55,243 bases of DNA from Alphaproteobacteria bacterium (lineage in GTDB: Bacteria > Pseudomonadota > Alphaproteobacteria > Rhodobacterales > Rhodobacteraceae): positions 1 through 55,243 of the forward strand of contig JAUIDE010000015.1 of the NCBI GenBank assembly GCA_030429105.1, in the 5' to 3' direction. The notes below the pieces were generated by a model. The model was not told the origin of the DNA and searched no databases. It worked only from the letters and a program-made list of their open reading frames with translations. A program made the translations under genes and the position numbers. Below, in pieces: positions 34,008-43,196 of this stretch. The first letter of the stretch is position 1. Each line of letters starts with the position of its first letter.

Positions 34008-35141
34008 CTATTCCAGCGTCGCCAGCAGGCCGGCCATGATCTTTCCCCGGCTCACTAGCGTCGGCACATGGATGTGCTCGTCCAGCGTATGGATGCCGGC
34101 GCCCTCGACGCCGAGCCCGTCCAGCGTCGCGAGGCCCATCGCGCCGGTGAAGTTGCCGTCGGACCCGCCGCCGGAGGATTGCCGCCAGGCCTCGATCCCG
34201 AGTTCGGCGGCGAAGCCCTTCGCCATCTCGTAGAGCGCGAGCGTCCCCTCCCCCGGCTCCCAGACGGGGCGGGTGACGCCGCGCTTCACCTCGAAGGCGA
34301 CCTCGGCCTCCGGCGCGTTGAGGGCGAGCATCTTCGCCACGCCGGCGTCGAGATCCTCCTGCCGCTTGGCCATCGAGAGCGCCTCAGCAACGGCGCGGGA
34401 GGAGACGCAGTTGACCCATTGCCCGGCATGGAGGACGCCGACGGAGAAGGTGCAATCTTCCGTCGTCATCGCCTCGATCTCGATGACCTTGCGGCACATC
34501 TCCCGGATCGCGGAGCGACCGTCCGCCAGCCGCGCGCCGGCATGGCTGGGCTTGCCCACGGTCGCGAGGTCGAAGCGGGCGATGGCGTAGCGGCCCGTCG
34601 TCATGCCGCCGTCCTTCAGCCCTGGCTCGGGGACGAGGATGTAGCGATGCCGAGACGCCTCCGCCTCGATCAGGTCGCGGGTGGAGGGGCTGCCGATCTC
34701 CTCGTCGCTGGTGAGGAGGATGGTGACGGGCAGCTTCGTCGCGACGCCGATGCGGGCGAGGACGCGCAAGGCCTCGAAGGAAAGGTATGTCCCGCCCTTC
34801 ATGTCGCAGAGGCCGGGGCCCCAGGCGCGGTCCCCCTCCCGCCGGAAGGGCAGGACATTGATCGTCCCGACGGGATGCACCGTGTCGAGATGGGCCATGA
34901 CGAGGATGCCGGGCTCGCCCTGCCGGGGATGCGGCATCCGCGCCCGCACGCAGTCCCCCCGCCCCATCCGCCCCGGCACGCGCTCGACGAGGGCGCCCAT
35001 CAGCGCGAGGTCACGGCTCGCCACGTCCATCATCCGGTTGACGGCGGCGGCGTCGAAGGTCGGGCTTTCGCACTCGATCCAGGGGCGGAGCCCGGCGAGC
35101 ATGGCGTCCGCGTCGAAGGGCAGGTCGGCGATCTTCATCAT
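34008..35141 (-). CDS. M20 family metallopeptidase (carboxypeptidase G2-like)
   Basis: 377 residues from ATG 35141, with GAGAGGACA upstream and the ABC-ATPase stop only 8 bp before. VMAHLDTVHPVG and GPGLCDMKGGTYLSFEAL hold metal ligands (His, Asp); TSDEEIGSPSTRDLI holds the catalytic Glu pair. A dimerisation (lid) domain is inserted at about residues 180-290, and GGGSDGNFTGAMG closes the site. Likely a di/tripeptide or N-acyl amino-acid hydrolase. It is the last gene of a peptide-type ABC operon, so it may process what that system imports. Confidence 0.9.
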   Translation of the reverse strand: MMKIADLPFDADAMLAGLRPWIECESPTFDAAAVNRMMDVASRDLALMGALVERVPGRMGRGDCVRARMPHPRQGEPGILVMAHLDTVHPVGTINVLPFRREGDRAWGPGLCDMKGGTYLSFEALRVLARIGVATKLPVTILLTSDEEIGSPSTRDLIEAEASRHRYILVPEPGLKDGGMTTGRYAIARFDLATVGKPSHAGARLADGRSAIREMCRKVIEIEAMTTEDCTFSVGVLHAGQWVNCVSSRAVAEALSMAKRQEDLDAGVAKMLALNAPEAEVAFEVKRGVTRPVWEPGEGTLALYEMAKGFAAELGIEAWRQSSGGGSDGNFTGAMGLATLDGLGVEGAGIHTLDEHIHVPTLVSRGKIMAGLLATLE

Positions 35142-35148
35142 TGTCCTC

Positions 35149-36786
35149 TCAGGCGGCGCTTTCCGAGATCGGGCGGAAATGCGCAAAGTCCCAGTCCCGC
35201 CCCGGCGCGGCCTCGATCAAGTCTTTCGTATACTGCGTCTTGGGCGCGCCGAGCACTTCGGCGGCCGGCCCGTATTCGACGACGCGGCCGCGCTGCATCA
35301 CCATCACGTCGTCGCAGATCTGCGCCGCGACGCGGAGATCGTGGGTGATGAAGAGGAGGCCGACGCCCAGCCGCTCCTGAATCTCGGCCAGAAGGTCGAG
35401 CACCTGGGCCTGCACCGAGACGTCGAGCGCGGAGACGGCCTCGTCCGCCACCAGGAGGTCCGGGTCCATCGCCAGCGCGCGGGCGATGGCGATGCGCTGG
35501 CGCTGACCGCCGGAGAACTGATGCGGATAGCGGTCTATCGCCGTGCGCGGCAGGCCGACAAGCTCCAGCAGCTCCTGCGCCCGCTTCATCGCGTCGGCGC
35601 GGGAGACGCCGAAATTGGTCGGCCCCTCGATGATCGATTCGCCCACCTCGATGCGCGGGTTCAGCGAGCGGAACGGGTCCTGAAACACGATCTGCACGCG
35701 GCGGCGATGGGGCTTCAGCGCCCTTTGGGAGAGCGTCGCCACCTCCTGCCCGGAGATGCGGATGGAGCCTTCCGTCGGGTCGATCAGACGGACGATGCAG
35801 CGGGCGACGGTGGACTTGCCGGAGCCGGATTCGCCGACGATGCCGAGCGTGCGCCCCTGCTTGAGCGAGAGGTCCACGCCCTGCGCCGCGATGACCTCGC
35901 GCCCCTTCCCGAACCAGGCGGTGGAGGCATAGGTCTTGCCGAGGCCGGTCGTCTCCAGCGCGGTCGGCGCGCTCCGCTCCACCGGACGCGGGGCGCGGGG
36001 GATGAGGCTCGGCACGGCCATGAGGAGGCGGCGGCTGTAATCCGTCCGCGGCGTGCGGAGGAGGTCCATCACCGGCCGCGTCTCCTCCACCTCGCCGAGG
36101 CGGAGCACCGTCACCTCGTCCGCGATCTCGGCCACCACGCCCATGTCATGCGTGATGAAGAGCACGGCGGCGCCCGTCGTCTCCCTCAGTTCGCGGATGA
36201 GGGCGAGGATCTGCTTCTGCGTCGTCACGTCAAGCGCGGTGGTCGGCTCGTCCGCGATCAGGAGCTGGGGGCGGAGGACGAGCGCCATCGCGATCATGAT
36301 GCGCTGCCGCTGCCCGCCGGAAAGCTGGTGCGGGAAGGAATTGTAGAGCCGTTCCGGCTCCGGCAGGTGCACCTCCTCCATCATGCCGATGACCTTCGCC
36401 CGCGTCTCCGCGGCGGAAAGGCTGGCATGGGCCTCCAGCACCTCGGCGATCTGCGGTCCGACGCGGTGGACGGGGTTGAGCGCCGTCATCGGCTCCTGGA
36501 AGATCATCGACATGGAGGTGGCGCGAAGATGCCGGAGCCGCGCCGGCGTCGCGGCCAGCACATTCTCCCCCTTCAGGAGGATCTCGCCGCCCGTCGGCTT
36601 CAGCGCGGGGGGGAGGAGGCCCATCGTCGCCAGCGCGGTGAGCGACTTGCCGGAGCCGGATTCGCCGACGAGGCACATCGTCTCGCCGGGCTTGATGGAG
36701 AGGGAAAGCCCCTTCACCACCTCCGCCGCCGGGTCCCCGTTCAGCGCGATACGGAGATTGCGGATATCGAGCAGCGCCTCACTCAC
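35149..36786 (-). CDS. Peptide/nickel-type ABC transporter, fused two-domain ATPase (DppDF-like)
   Basis: 545 residues with two complete ABC cassettes in one chain. Walker A is GESGSGKS in both halves (about residues 37-44 and 317-324). Signatures are LSGGQRQRIMIAMAL and FSGGQRQRIAIARAL; Walker B is LLIADEPTTALD and LLVADEAVSALD. Both halves end in the oligopeptide-type C-terminal segment (LGEVEETRP, RGRVVEYGP). It powers uptake through the two permeases encoded upstream; its start overlaps the permease stop (ATGA). Confidence 0.95.
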   Translation of the reverse strand: MSEALLDIRNLRIALNGDPAAEVVKGLSLSIKPGETMCLVGESGSGKSLTALATMGLLPPALKPTGGEILLKGENVLAATPARLRHLRATSMSMIFQEPMTALNPVHRVGPQIAEVLEAHASLSAAETRAKVIGMMEEVHLPEPERLYNSFPHQLSGGQRQRIMIAMALVLRPQLLIADEPTTALDVTTQKQILALIRELRETTGAAVLFITHDMGVVAEIADEVTVLRLGEVEETRPVMDLLRTPRTDYSRRLLMAVPSLIPRAPRPVERSAPTALETTGLGKTYASTAWFGKGREVIAAQGVDLSLKQGRTLGIVGESGSGKSTVARCIVRLIDPTEGSIRISGQEVATLSQRALKPHRRRVQIVFQDPFRSLNPRIEVGESIIEGPTNFGVSRADAMKRAQELLELVGLPRTAIDRYPHQFSGGQRQRIAIARALAMDPDLLVADEAVSALDVSVQAQVLDLLAEIQERLGVGLLFITHDLRVAAQICDDVMVMQRGRVVEYGPAAEVLGAPKTQYTKDLIEAAPGRDWDFAHFRPISESAA

Positions 36787-37670
36787 CGGTCGATCCCCCG
36801 CTTGGCCATCCGCGGGTCCAGCGCGTCCCGCACCGCGTCGCCGACGAGGTTGATCGCGAGGATGGTGATGGAGACGACGAGGCCCGGCCAGAGGATGATG
36901 CCGGGGTTGATCTGGAAGTAGATGCGGCCCTCCGCCATGATGTTCCCCCAGGTCGGGATTTCCGGGCTGATGCCCGCGCCGAGGAAGGAGAGGATCGCCT
37001 CCACGAGGATCGCGGAGGCGCAGATATAGGTTCCCTGCACGATCAGCGGCGCGACCGTGTTGGGCAGGAGATGGCGCACGAGGATGCGCCAGGTCGAGGA
37101 ACCGGCGGCGATGGCCGCCTCCACATAGGGCTCCTCCCGCGCGGAGAGGACGACGGAGCGCACGAGGCGGACGACGCGCGGCACCTCCGGAATCGTGATC
37201 GCCACCAGCACCGTCCAGAGCGAGGCGCCGGAAAGCGCGACGATGGCGATGGCGAGGAGGATGTTGGGGATCGCCATGAGCCCGTCCACGATCCGCATCA
37301 GGATCGCGTCGAGCCGGCGGAAGAAGCCGGCGGCGAGGCCGATCACAAGGCCGAGGAAGACTGCGGCGACGGCGGCGCCGATGCCGACGATGAGGCTGAT
37401 CCGCGCGCCGTAGATCACGCGGCTGAAGAGGTCGCGGCCGAACGCGTCCGTCCCCAGCAGGAACTCGTCCGAAGGCGGCTTGAGCCGGGTCGCGGGCGAG
37501 AGGCGCATCGGGTCATGCGGGGCGAGGAGCGGCGCGAGGATGGCGGCGATCGCGATCAGGAGCAGCAGGATCGAGGCGCCGGCGACGAGCGGGCTGCCGG
37601 CGAAGATGCGCCGGAGCGCGGCGAAGCGCGGCGGCCGTGCGGGCGCGGCGGCGAGAGTCTCCCCGCTCAT
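36783..37670 (-). CDS. ABC transporter permease (DppC-like)
   Basis: 295 residues with six hydrophobic helices after a cytoplasmic N-terminus. LLAPHDPMRLSPATRLKPPS and FLLGTDAFGRDLFSRVIYGARIS are the typical DppC opening. The EAA loop that contacts the ATPase is EEPYVEAAIAAGSSTWRILVRHLLP. It forms the channel with the DppB-like subunit. Both ends overlap neighbours by 4 bases, so the permease-ATPase genes are tightly coupled. Confidence 0.94.
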   Translation of the reverse strand: MSGETLAAAPARPPRFAALRRIFAGSPLVAGASILLLLIAIAAILAPLLAPHDPMRLSPATRLKPPSDEFLLGTDAFGRDLFSRVIYGARISLIVGIGAAVAAVFLGLVIGLAAGFFRRLDAILMRIVDGLMAIPNILLAIAIVALSGASLWTVLVAITIPEVPRVVRLVRSVVLSAREEPYVEAAIAAGSSTWRILVRHLLPNTVAPLIVQGTYICASAILVEAILSFLGAGISPEIPTWGNIMAEGRIYFQINPGIILWPGLVVSITILAINLVGDAVRDALDPRMAKRGIDR

Positions 37671-38611
37671 GCGTATCTGATCCGCGGGTCGAGGAAGACG
37701 TAGAGAATGTCGATCACGAGGTTGATCACCACATAGATGAGGGAGGCGAGGAGGATCACCGCCTGGATGACCGGATAGTCCCGCGCCAGAACGGCGTCGA
37801 CGGTCAGCCGGCCGATGCCGGGCAGGTTGAAGACGCTTTCGGTCACGACAACGCCCGAGATGATGAGCGCGAAGCCGATGCCGATCACGGTGACGATGGG
37901 CACGGCGCAGTTGCGGAGCGCGTGGCGCATGAGCACCTGCCGCTCCTTAAGCCCCTTGGCGTGCGCGGTGCGGACGTAATCCTCCCCGAGGATTTCAAGC
38001 ATCGAGGTCCGGGTGATGCGCGCGATGAGCGCGATGTAGAGAAGCGTGAGCGTCAGCGTCGGCAGGGCGATCCGCTCCGCGAAGGGGCCGAACCCCTCCC
38101 CGATCGGCTTGAAGCCCTGAACGGGCAGCCATTTCAGATCGAGCGCGAAGACGGAGATCATCACATAGCCGATCACGAAGATCGGCACGGAGAAGCCGAG
38201 AACCGAGAGCGCCATCACGAACCGGTCGATCAGCGTGCCCTGCTTCCAGGCGGCGATGACGCCGAGCGGGACGGCGATGATGATGGAGAGCGTGATCGTG
38301 GTCAGCGCGAGGGAGATCGTGGGCTCAAGCCGCGCGGCGATGAGTTCGGCGACGGGCTTGCCGGAGAGGAGGGAGGTGCCGAAATCGCCCTGCAGGAGCC
38401 TGCCGATCCAGGTGAAGAACTGGACATGCAGCGCCTCGTTGAGCCCCAGCTTCTCCCGGATCAGCTCGAGCTGCTCCGGCGTCGCGGCGTCGCCCGCGAT
38501 GATCGCCGCGGGGTCGCCGGGCGTGAGGCGCAGGAGCAGGAAGACGAAGAGGGCGACAAAGCCCATGACCGGAATCGCGGCGAGGATCCGGCCCAGAATG
38601 TAACCGCCCAT
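37667..38611 (-). CDS. ABC transporter permease (DppB-like)
   Basis: 314 residues. GYILGRILAAIPVMGFVALFVFLLLRLTPGD is the standard DppB start, and the EAA loop is EDYVRTAHAKGLKERQVLMRHALRN. About six helices. Its stop overlaps the DppC-like start. A stable hairpin lies between it and the upstream binding-protein gene. Confidence 0.94.
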   Translation of the reverse strand: MGGYILGRILAAIPVMGFVALFVFLLLRLTPGDPAAIIAGDAATPEQLELIREKLGLNEALHVQFFTWIGRLLQGDFGTSLLSGKPVAELIAARLEPTISLALTTITLSIIIAVPLGVIAAWKQGTLIDRFVMALSVLGFSVPIFVIGYVMISVFALDLKWLPVQGFKPIGEGFGPFAERIALPTLTLTLLYIALIARITRTSMLEILGEDYVRTAHAKGLKERQVLMRHALRNCAVPIVTVIGIGFALIISGVVVTESVFNLPGIGRLTVDAVLARDYPVIQAVILLASLIYVVINLVIDILYVFLDPRIRYA

Positions 38612-38632
38612 CGGGTTCCTCCGGAAAGAAAT

Positions 38633-38661
38633 GGGCCGGCCGCGACGCGCGCGGCCGGCCC
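38633..38661 (-). terminator. Hairpin between binding-protein and permease genes (attenuator/stabiliser)
   Basis: Arms GGGCCGGCCGCG (38633-38644) and CGCGGCCGGCCC (38650-38661) pair perfectly around 5 bases. In the sense of transcription it is followed by ATTTCTTTCC, a weak U-rich tail. Such hairpins commonly lower downstream permease expression relative to the binding protein; that role is inferred. Confidence 0.6.
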
Positions 38662-38668
38662 GTGAGGA

Positions 38669-40270
38669 TCATTCCGACTTGGAGATGTTCCAGAAGAAGG
38701 GCGCCGGGCCGTCCAGCACGCCGTCGAGCTTGGAGGACCAGGCCGTGGTCACGTTGTACTGGCCGAGCGGCACATACATGACCTCGTCATAGGCGAAGGC
38801 CTGGAGGTCGGCCGCGATCTTCTTCTGCTCCTCGACCGAGCCGGCGCGGGCGAAATCGTCCCGCAGCTTCTCCGCCACGTCCATCGTCGGCCAGCCGAAC
38901 CAGCCGCCCTGCGGGCCCTTGCCGTTCACCATGTTGTTGGTGATCGGGTTGAAGACGTCAGCGCCCACCCAGTTGGTGATGAAGGCGTTCCAGCCGCCGT
39001 TCGCCGGCGGCTCCTGGCTCGCGCGGCGGCCGACCAGCGTCTGCCAGTCCATCGCCTGCAGGTCGACGGTGAAGCCGGCGTCGCGCAGCGCCTGGGCGAC
39101 GACGACGGGCTGCGTGCGGAGCGTGGAGACGTCGGTCGGGTGCATGAAGACGATCGGCGTGCCGTCATAGCCCGACTCCTTCAGAAGCGCGCGGGCCTTC
39201 TCCATGCCGGTGCCGGCGGCGACATCCTCGCCGCCCACCGCCGTCTCCAGCGGCGTGCCGCAGACGAACATGGCCGCGCAGGTCTGGTAGAGGTCCGGGT
39301 TGCCGACGAGGGCGTCCAGCACGTCCTTCTGGTTGATCGCCATCATCGCGGCCTGCCGCACCTTCTTGTCGGTGAACGGCGGGTGGAGATGGTTCGGGCG
39401 GAAGATCGTCTGGAAGCCGAGCTCGTTCAGGATCTTCGTCTCGACGTCAGGCGTCGCCTGCACGATGGGCAGCAGGTCGGCCGGCACGTCCTCCCAGTAG
39501 TCGATCTCGCCCGACTGGAGCGCGGCGAGCTTCGTCTGGTCGTCGGGCATCACCACCCATTCGACGCGGTCGACGTTCACGACCTTGCCGCCGGCGGCCC
39601 AGCTCGAAGGCTCGGAGCGGGGCACATAGGCCTCGTTCTTCTCGTAGACGGCGATGACGCCCGGCTGGAACTCGTCCGCCACCCACTTGAAGGGGCCGGA
39701 GCCGATCTGCTCGGGGATCGGCTCGGTCGAGGGCGTCGAGGCGATCCGGGCCGGCATGATGAAGGGCACGTTGGAGGACGGCTTGGCGAGGCTGTCCAGC
39801 ACAAGGCCGTAGGGCTCCTTCAGCGTCATCACCATGACGTTGTCGCCATCCGGCTGCATGTCCGCGACGAAGGTCATGAGCTTCTGGCCCATCCCGTCCC
39901 GCTCGCCCCAGCGCTTCAGGGAGGCGATGACGTCCGCCGCGGTCACCGGCGCGCCGTCATGGAAGGCGAGGCCGTCGCGGAGCGTGAAGCGGTAGGTCAG
40001 CTTGTCGTCGGAGATCTCCCACGACGCCATCTGCGGCTGGACGTTGAAGTCCGAATCCATGGCGACGAGCGTGTCGAAGATCATGTAGCCGTGGTTCCGG
40101 CTCATGTAGGCGGTGGTCATGATCGGGTCGAGCACGCGAAGGGCCGAGTGCTTGACGGCGCGCAGGGTCTGCGCGTCCGCCATCGGCGCGGCGAGCGCGA
40201 GGCCGAACGCCGCGAGGGCCGGCAGCGCGGCGGCGCGGAAGGCGCGGTTTCGGAAGGGATGGACGGTCAT
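38669..40270 (-). CDS. ABC transporter substrate-binding protein (SBP family 5, peptide/nickel type)
   Basis: 533 residues. A Sec signal peptide (AAALPALAAFGLALAAPMADA) is followed by the family 5 fold: SALRVLDPIMTTAYMSRNHGYMIFD, TFTLRDGLAFHDGAPVTAADV region and LTRQAA-type helices (DKKVRQAAMMAINQKDVLD). It is periplasmic and captures the ligand for the DppBCDF-like importer downstream. The ligand could be a peptide or modified amino acid; the accompanying M20 peptidases favour peptides or N-acyl amino acids. Confidence 0.93.
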   Translation of the reverse strand: MTVHPFRNRAFRAAALPALAAFGLALAAPMADAQTLRAVKHSALRVLDPIMTTAYMSRNHGYMIFDTLVAMDSDFNVQPQMASWEISDDKLTYRFTLRDGLAFHDGAPVTAADVIASLKRWGERDGMGQKLMTFVADMQPDGDNVMVMTLKEPYGLVLDSLAKPSSNVPFIMPARIASTPSTEPIPEQIGSGPFKWVADEFQPGVIAVYEKNEAYVPRSEPSSWAAGGKVVNVDRVEWVVMPDDQTKLAALQSGEIDYWEDVPADLLPIVQATPDVETKILNELGFQTIFRPNHLHPPFTDKKVRQAAMMAINQKDVLDALVGNPDLYQTCAAMFVCGTPLETAVGGEDVAAGTGMEKARALLKESGYDGTPIVFMHPTDVSTLRTQPVVVAQALRDAGFTVDLQAMDWQTLVGRRASQEPPANGGWNAFITNWVGADVFNPITNNMVNGKGPQGGWFGWPTMDVAEKLRDDFARAGSVEEQKKIAADLQAFAYDEVMYVPLGQYNVTTAWSSKLDGVLDGPAPFFWNISKSE

Positions 40271-40378
40271 TGGCGAACTCTCTCCTGTAGGTCGTGGCGA
40301 CGTCTTTCCGCGTTTTGCGGCGCGCGCGCTTCACATGTGCAAAAAGCTTGCGCCCCGGGCTCAACCCTTGTCAACACT

Positions 40379-40388
40379 TGTCCGGACA
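40379..40388. promoter_or_regulatory. Palindrome TGTCCGGACA in the divergent region between ABC operon and peptidase operon
   Basis: TGTCCGGACA is a perfect 10-base palindrome, and TTGTC occurs twice, 10 bases apart, at about 40368 and 40378. It lies about 110 bp upstream of the binding-protein start and 40 bp upstream of the M20 start. It may be the operator of a regulator that controls both operons. Confidence 0.35.
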
Positions 40389-40430
40389 CGGAGCGAAGCG
40401 CCGCAGGGCGGCGCCGAAATCGGAGGCGTG

Positions 40431-41717
40431 ATGATGCTTGATGAGGCGCCGGAGGCGGCGATCCGCGCGGCGGTGGCCGCAGGGTTCGAGGCGGAGACGC
40501 GCTTTCTCGCCGATCTCGTCGCCATCCCCTCCACGCGGGGGGAAGAGGCGCCGGCGCAGGACTTCATGGCCGCGGCGATGCGGAAGCGCGGCTTCGCCGT
40601 GGACGAATGGACGATCGACCCGGAGGACCTGAAGCCGCTGCGCGGGTTCGGCCCCGTCATGCACGACTTTTCCCGCGCGCGCACCGTCGTCGGCTCGCTT
40701 CGGCCCGAATCGTCCGAGGGCCGGTCGCTGATCCTGCAGGGCCATGTGGACGTGGTGCCCGCCGGCCCGCGCGAGATGTGGACGACGCCGCCCTTCGAGC
40801 CCGTGGTGAAGGACGGCTGGATGCATGGCCGCGGGGCGGGGGACATGAAGGCGGGGCTCGTCGCCGCGCTCTTCGCGCTCGATGCGATCCGCGCCGCCGG
40901 ATACCGGCCCGCGGCGACGGTGCATCTGCAATCGGTGATCGAGGAGGAGAGCACGGGGCTCGGCGCGCTTTCCGCCTGCGCGCGGGGCTATCGGGCGGAT
41001 TGCGTGCTCATTCCGGAGCCGACCGATTTCCGCATGACGCGGGCGCAGGTCGGCGTCATCTGGTTCCGCCTTCGCGTCCGGGGGCGGCCCACCCATGTCG
41101 CTGTCGCGGGAGAGGGCTCCAACGCCATCCTCGCCGCGATGAGCGTGATCGAGAACCTGCGGGGGCTCGAGGCGGACTGGAACGAGCGGGCGAAGTCCCA
41201 CCCCGTCTATGCCGATCTCGACCATCCGCTGAACTTCAACCCCGGCGTGATCGCGGGCGGGGACTGGGCTTCCTCCGTCCCGGCCTGGTGCGACGTGGAT
41301 TGCCGGATCGGCATCCTGCCCGGAACGAAGATCGAGGACGCGCAGGCGGAGATTCGCGCCTGCGTCTCGCAGGCCGCATCTGGCCATCCGTTCCTGCGCG
41401 ACAATCCGCCGGAGGTGATCTGGAACGGCTTCCTTGCGGAGGGCTGGATCCTGGAGGACGCGGACGAACCCGAGCAGGTCTTCGCCGGGGCCTATCGCAA
41501 GGTCTTCGGCGGGGCGAAGCCGCCCGACAGGACGATGACGGCGCTGACGGACACGCGGTTCTATGGCCTCTATTACGGCATGCCCGCGCTCTGCTGGGGG
41601 CCGAAGGCGGAGAACATTCACGGGTTCGACGAGAGGGTGGAGCTTGAATCGATGAGGAAATGCACGGAGGCCATCGCCCTCTTCATCGCGGACTGGTGCG
41701 GGCTGGTGAAGCTGTGA
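40431..41717 (+). CDS. M20 family ArgE/DapE-type deacylase
   Basis: 428 residues from ATG 40431, with CGGAGGCG upstream. Metal-site pieces are LILQGHVDVVPAGP, HGRGAGDMKAGLVAALFAL and SVIEEESTGLGAL; ALTDTRFYGLYYGMPALCWGP and ENIHGFDERVE complete the site. The lid domain is at about residues 200-310. It likely removes an acyl group or cuts a small peptide. The M81 gene starts inside its stop (GTGA). The divergent ABC importer suggests it acts on imported material. Confidence 0.9.
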   Translation: MMLDEAPEAAIRAAVAAGFEAETRFLADLVAIPSTRGEEAPAQDFMAAAMRKRGFAVDEWTIDPEDLKPLRGFGPVMHDFSRARTVVGSLRPESSEGRSLILQGHVDVVPAGPREMWTTPPFEPVVKDGWMHGRGAGDMKAGLVAALFALDAIRAAGYRPAATVHLQSVIEEESTGLGALSACARGYRADCVLIPEPTDFRMTRAQVGVIWFRLRVRGRPTHVAVAGEGSNAILAAMSVIENLRGLEADWNERAKSHPVYADLDHPLNFNPGVIAGGDWASSVPAWCDVDCRIGILPGTKIEDAQAEIRACVSQAASGHPFLRDNPPEVIWNGFLAEGWILEDADEPEQVFAGAYRKVFGGAKPPDRTMTALTDTRFYGLYYGMPALCWGPKAENIHGFDERVELESMRKCTEAIALFIADWCGLVKL

Positions 41718-43195
41718 GCGCGCCCCTTCGCATCGCCATCGGCGGCTTCCTGCACGAGACGAACACCTTCGCCCCCTCCCCCGCCACGCTGGAGCGGTTC
41801 GTCTCCGGCGGCGGCGCCGGCGGGCTCTTCGAGGGCGAGGACGCGGTCGCCCGCCTTCGCGGCGTCAATCAGGGCTTCGCGGGGGCGCTCGCCCATGCCG
41901 AGGCGGAAGGGTGGGAGGCGGTTCCGCTCCTCTGGTCCGCCGCCTCCCCCTCCGCCCATGTCTCGGAGGAGGCGTTCGAGACGATCACGGGGAAGATGCT
42001 GGACCGGCTGAAGGCCGCCCTGCCCGTCCACGGCGTCTATCTCGACCTTCATGGCGCGATGGTGACGGACCATCACGACGACGGGGAGGGGGAGATCCTC
42101 GCCCGCGTCCGGGCGCTGGTGGGGCCCGGCGTTCCCGTCGTCTCCTCGCTCGACCTCCACGCAAACGTCACGGCGCGGATGGTCGCGGAGGCGGACATGC
42201 TCGTCTCCTACCGCACCTATCCGCATGTGGACATGAGGGATACCGGCGCCCGCGCCGCCCGCGCGCTCGGCGCGCTGATGAAGGGCGGGCCGCGCCCGGC
42301 GAAGGCGATGGCGCGCGCGCCCTTCCTCCTCCCCATCGCCTGGCAGTCGACAGACATGGAGCCGGCGAAGGGCCTCTATGCGGCGATGGAGGCGATGGAG
42401 GGGGACTGGCCGATGAGCCTCAACATGGGCTTCCCCGCCGCCGACTTCCCCGAATGCGGGGCGACGGCGCTCGCCTACGGGCCTGCCGCCGAAGCACTCG
42501 CCGCGCGGCTGATAGGGATGGTGGAGGCGGCGGAGCCGGATTTCGCGGGCCGCGTCTTCACGCCCGGCGAGGCGGTGGCGGAGGCGCTGCGGCTCTATCA
42601 GGGCCGCCCCGTCGTGATCGCGGACACGCAGGACAATCCGGGCGCGGGCGGGGACAGCGACACGATGGGCATGGTCCGCGCCCTCCGCGGCGTCGAGCGG
42701 GCCGCCATCGGCTCGATCTACGACCCGGCGGCGGCGGCGGCGGCCCATGCGGCGGGGGCGGGCGCGCGCATCCGGCTCGCGCTCGGCGCGAAATCGGGGA
42801 TACCGGGCGACGCGCCGCTCGAAGCCGAATACGAGGTGGCGGAGCTTTCGGACGGCCGCTTCGTCTGCCCCGGCCCGTTCCATGGCGGGCAGGAGGTGGC
42901 GATGGGCCCCTCGGCGCGGCTGATGCTGGACGGGCTCGCCATCGTCGTCACCTCGGCCAAGGCGCAGATGGCGGACCTCGCCATGTTCCGGCAGGTCGGC
43001 GTCGACCCGCTGGCGATGCGCATCCTCTGCGTGAAATCCTCCGTCCATTTCCGGGCCGATTTCGCGCCGGTGGCGGAGGCGATCCTTACCGCCGCGGCGC
43101 CGGGGCCGATGCCGGTGAGCCCGGCGAGCCTGCCGTGGAAGAGACTGCCGAAGGGATTGCGGCTGGAACCTTTGGGCAAGGCGTTCGGGGGCTGA
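41714..43195 (+). CDS. M81 family metallopeptidase (MlrC-like)
   Basis: 493 residues from GTG 41714 overlapping the upstream stop. IAIGGFLHETNTFAPSPATLERF is the family start with the first zinc ligand His; VHGVYLDLHGAMVTDHHDDGEGE and SSLDLHANVTARM give the next, and SYRTYPHVDMRDTGARAA follows. MlrC of Sphingomonas breaks linear microcystin and its tetrapeptide; most M81 relatives have unknown peptide substrates. The setting (M20 deacylase, P450, divergent peptide importer) suggests breakdown of an unusual peptide or amide. Confidence 0.9.
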   Translation: MSAPLRIAIGGFLHETNTFAPSPATLERFVSGGGAGGLFEGEDAVARLRGVNQGFAGALAHAEAEGWEAVPLLWSAASPSAHVSEEAFETITGKMLDRLKAALPVHGVYLDLHGAMVTDHHDDGEGEILARVRALVGPGVPVVSSLDLHANVTARMVAEADMLVSYRTYPHVDMRDTGARAARALGALMKGGPRPAKAMARAPFLLPIAWQSTDMEPAKGLYAAMEAMEGDWPMSLNMGFPAADFPECGATALAYGPAAEALAARLIGMVEAAEPDFAGRVFTPGEAVAEALRLYQGRPVVIADTQDNPGAGGDSDTMGMVRALRGVERAAIGSIYDPAAAAAAHAAGAGARIRLALGAKSGIPGDAPLEAEYEVAELSDGRFVCPGPFHGGQEVAMGPSARLMLDGLAIVVTSAKAQMADLAMFRQVGVDPLAMRILCVKSSVHFRADFAPVAEAILTAAAPGPMPVSPASLPWKRLPKGLRLEPLGKAFGG

Positions 43196-43196
43196 A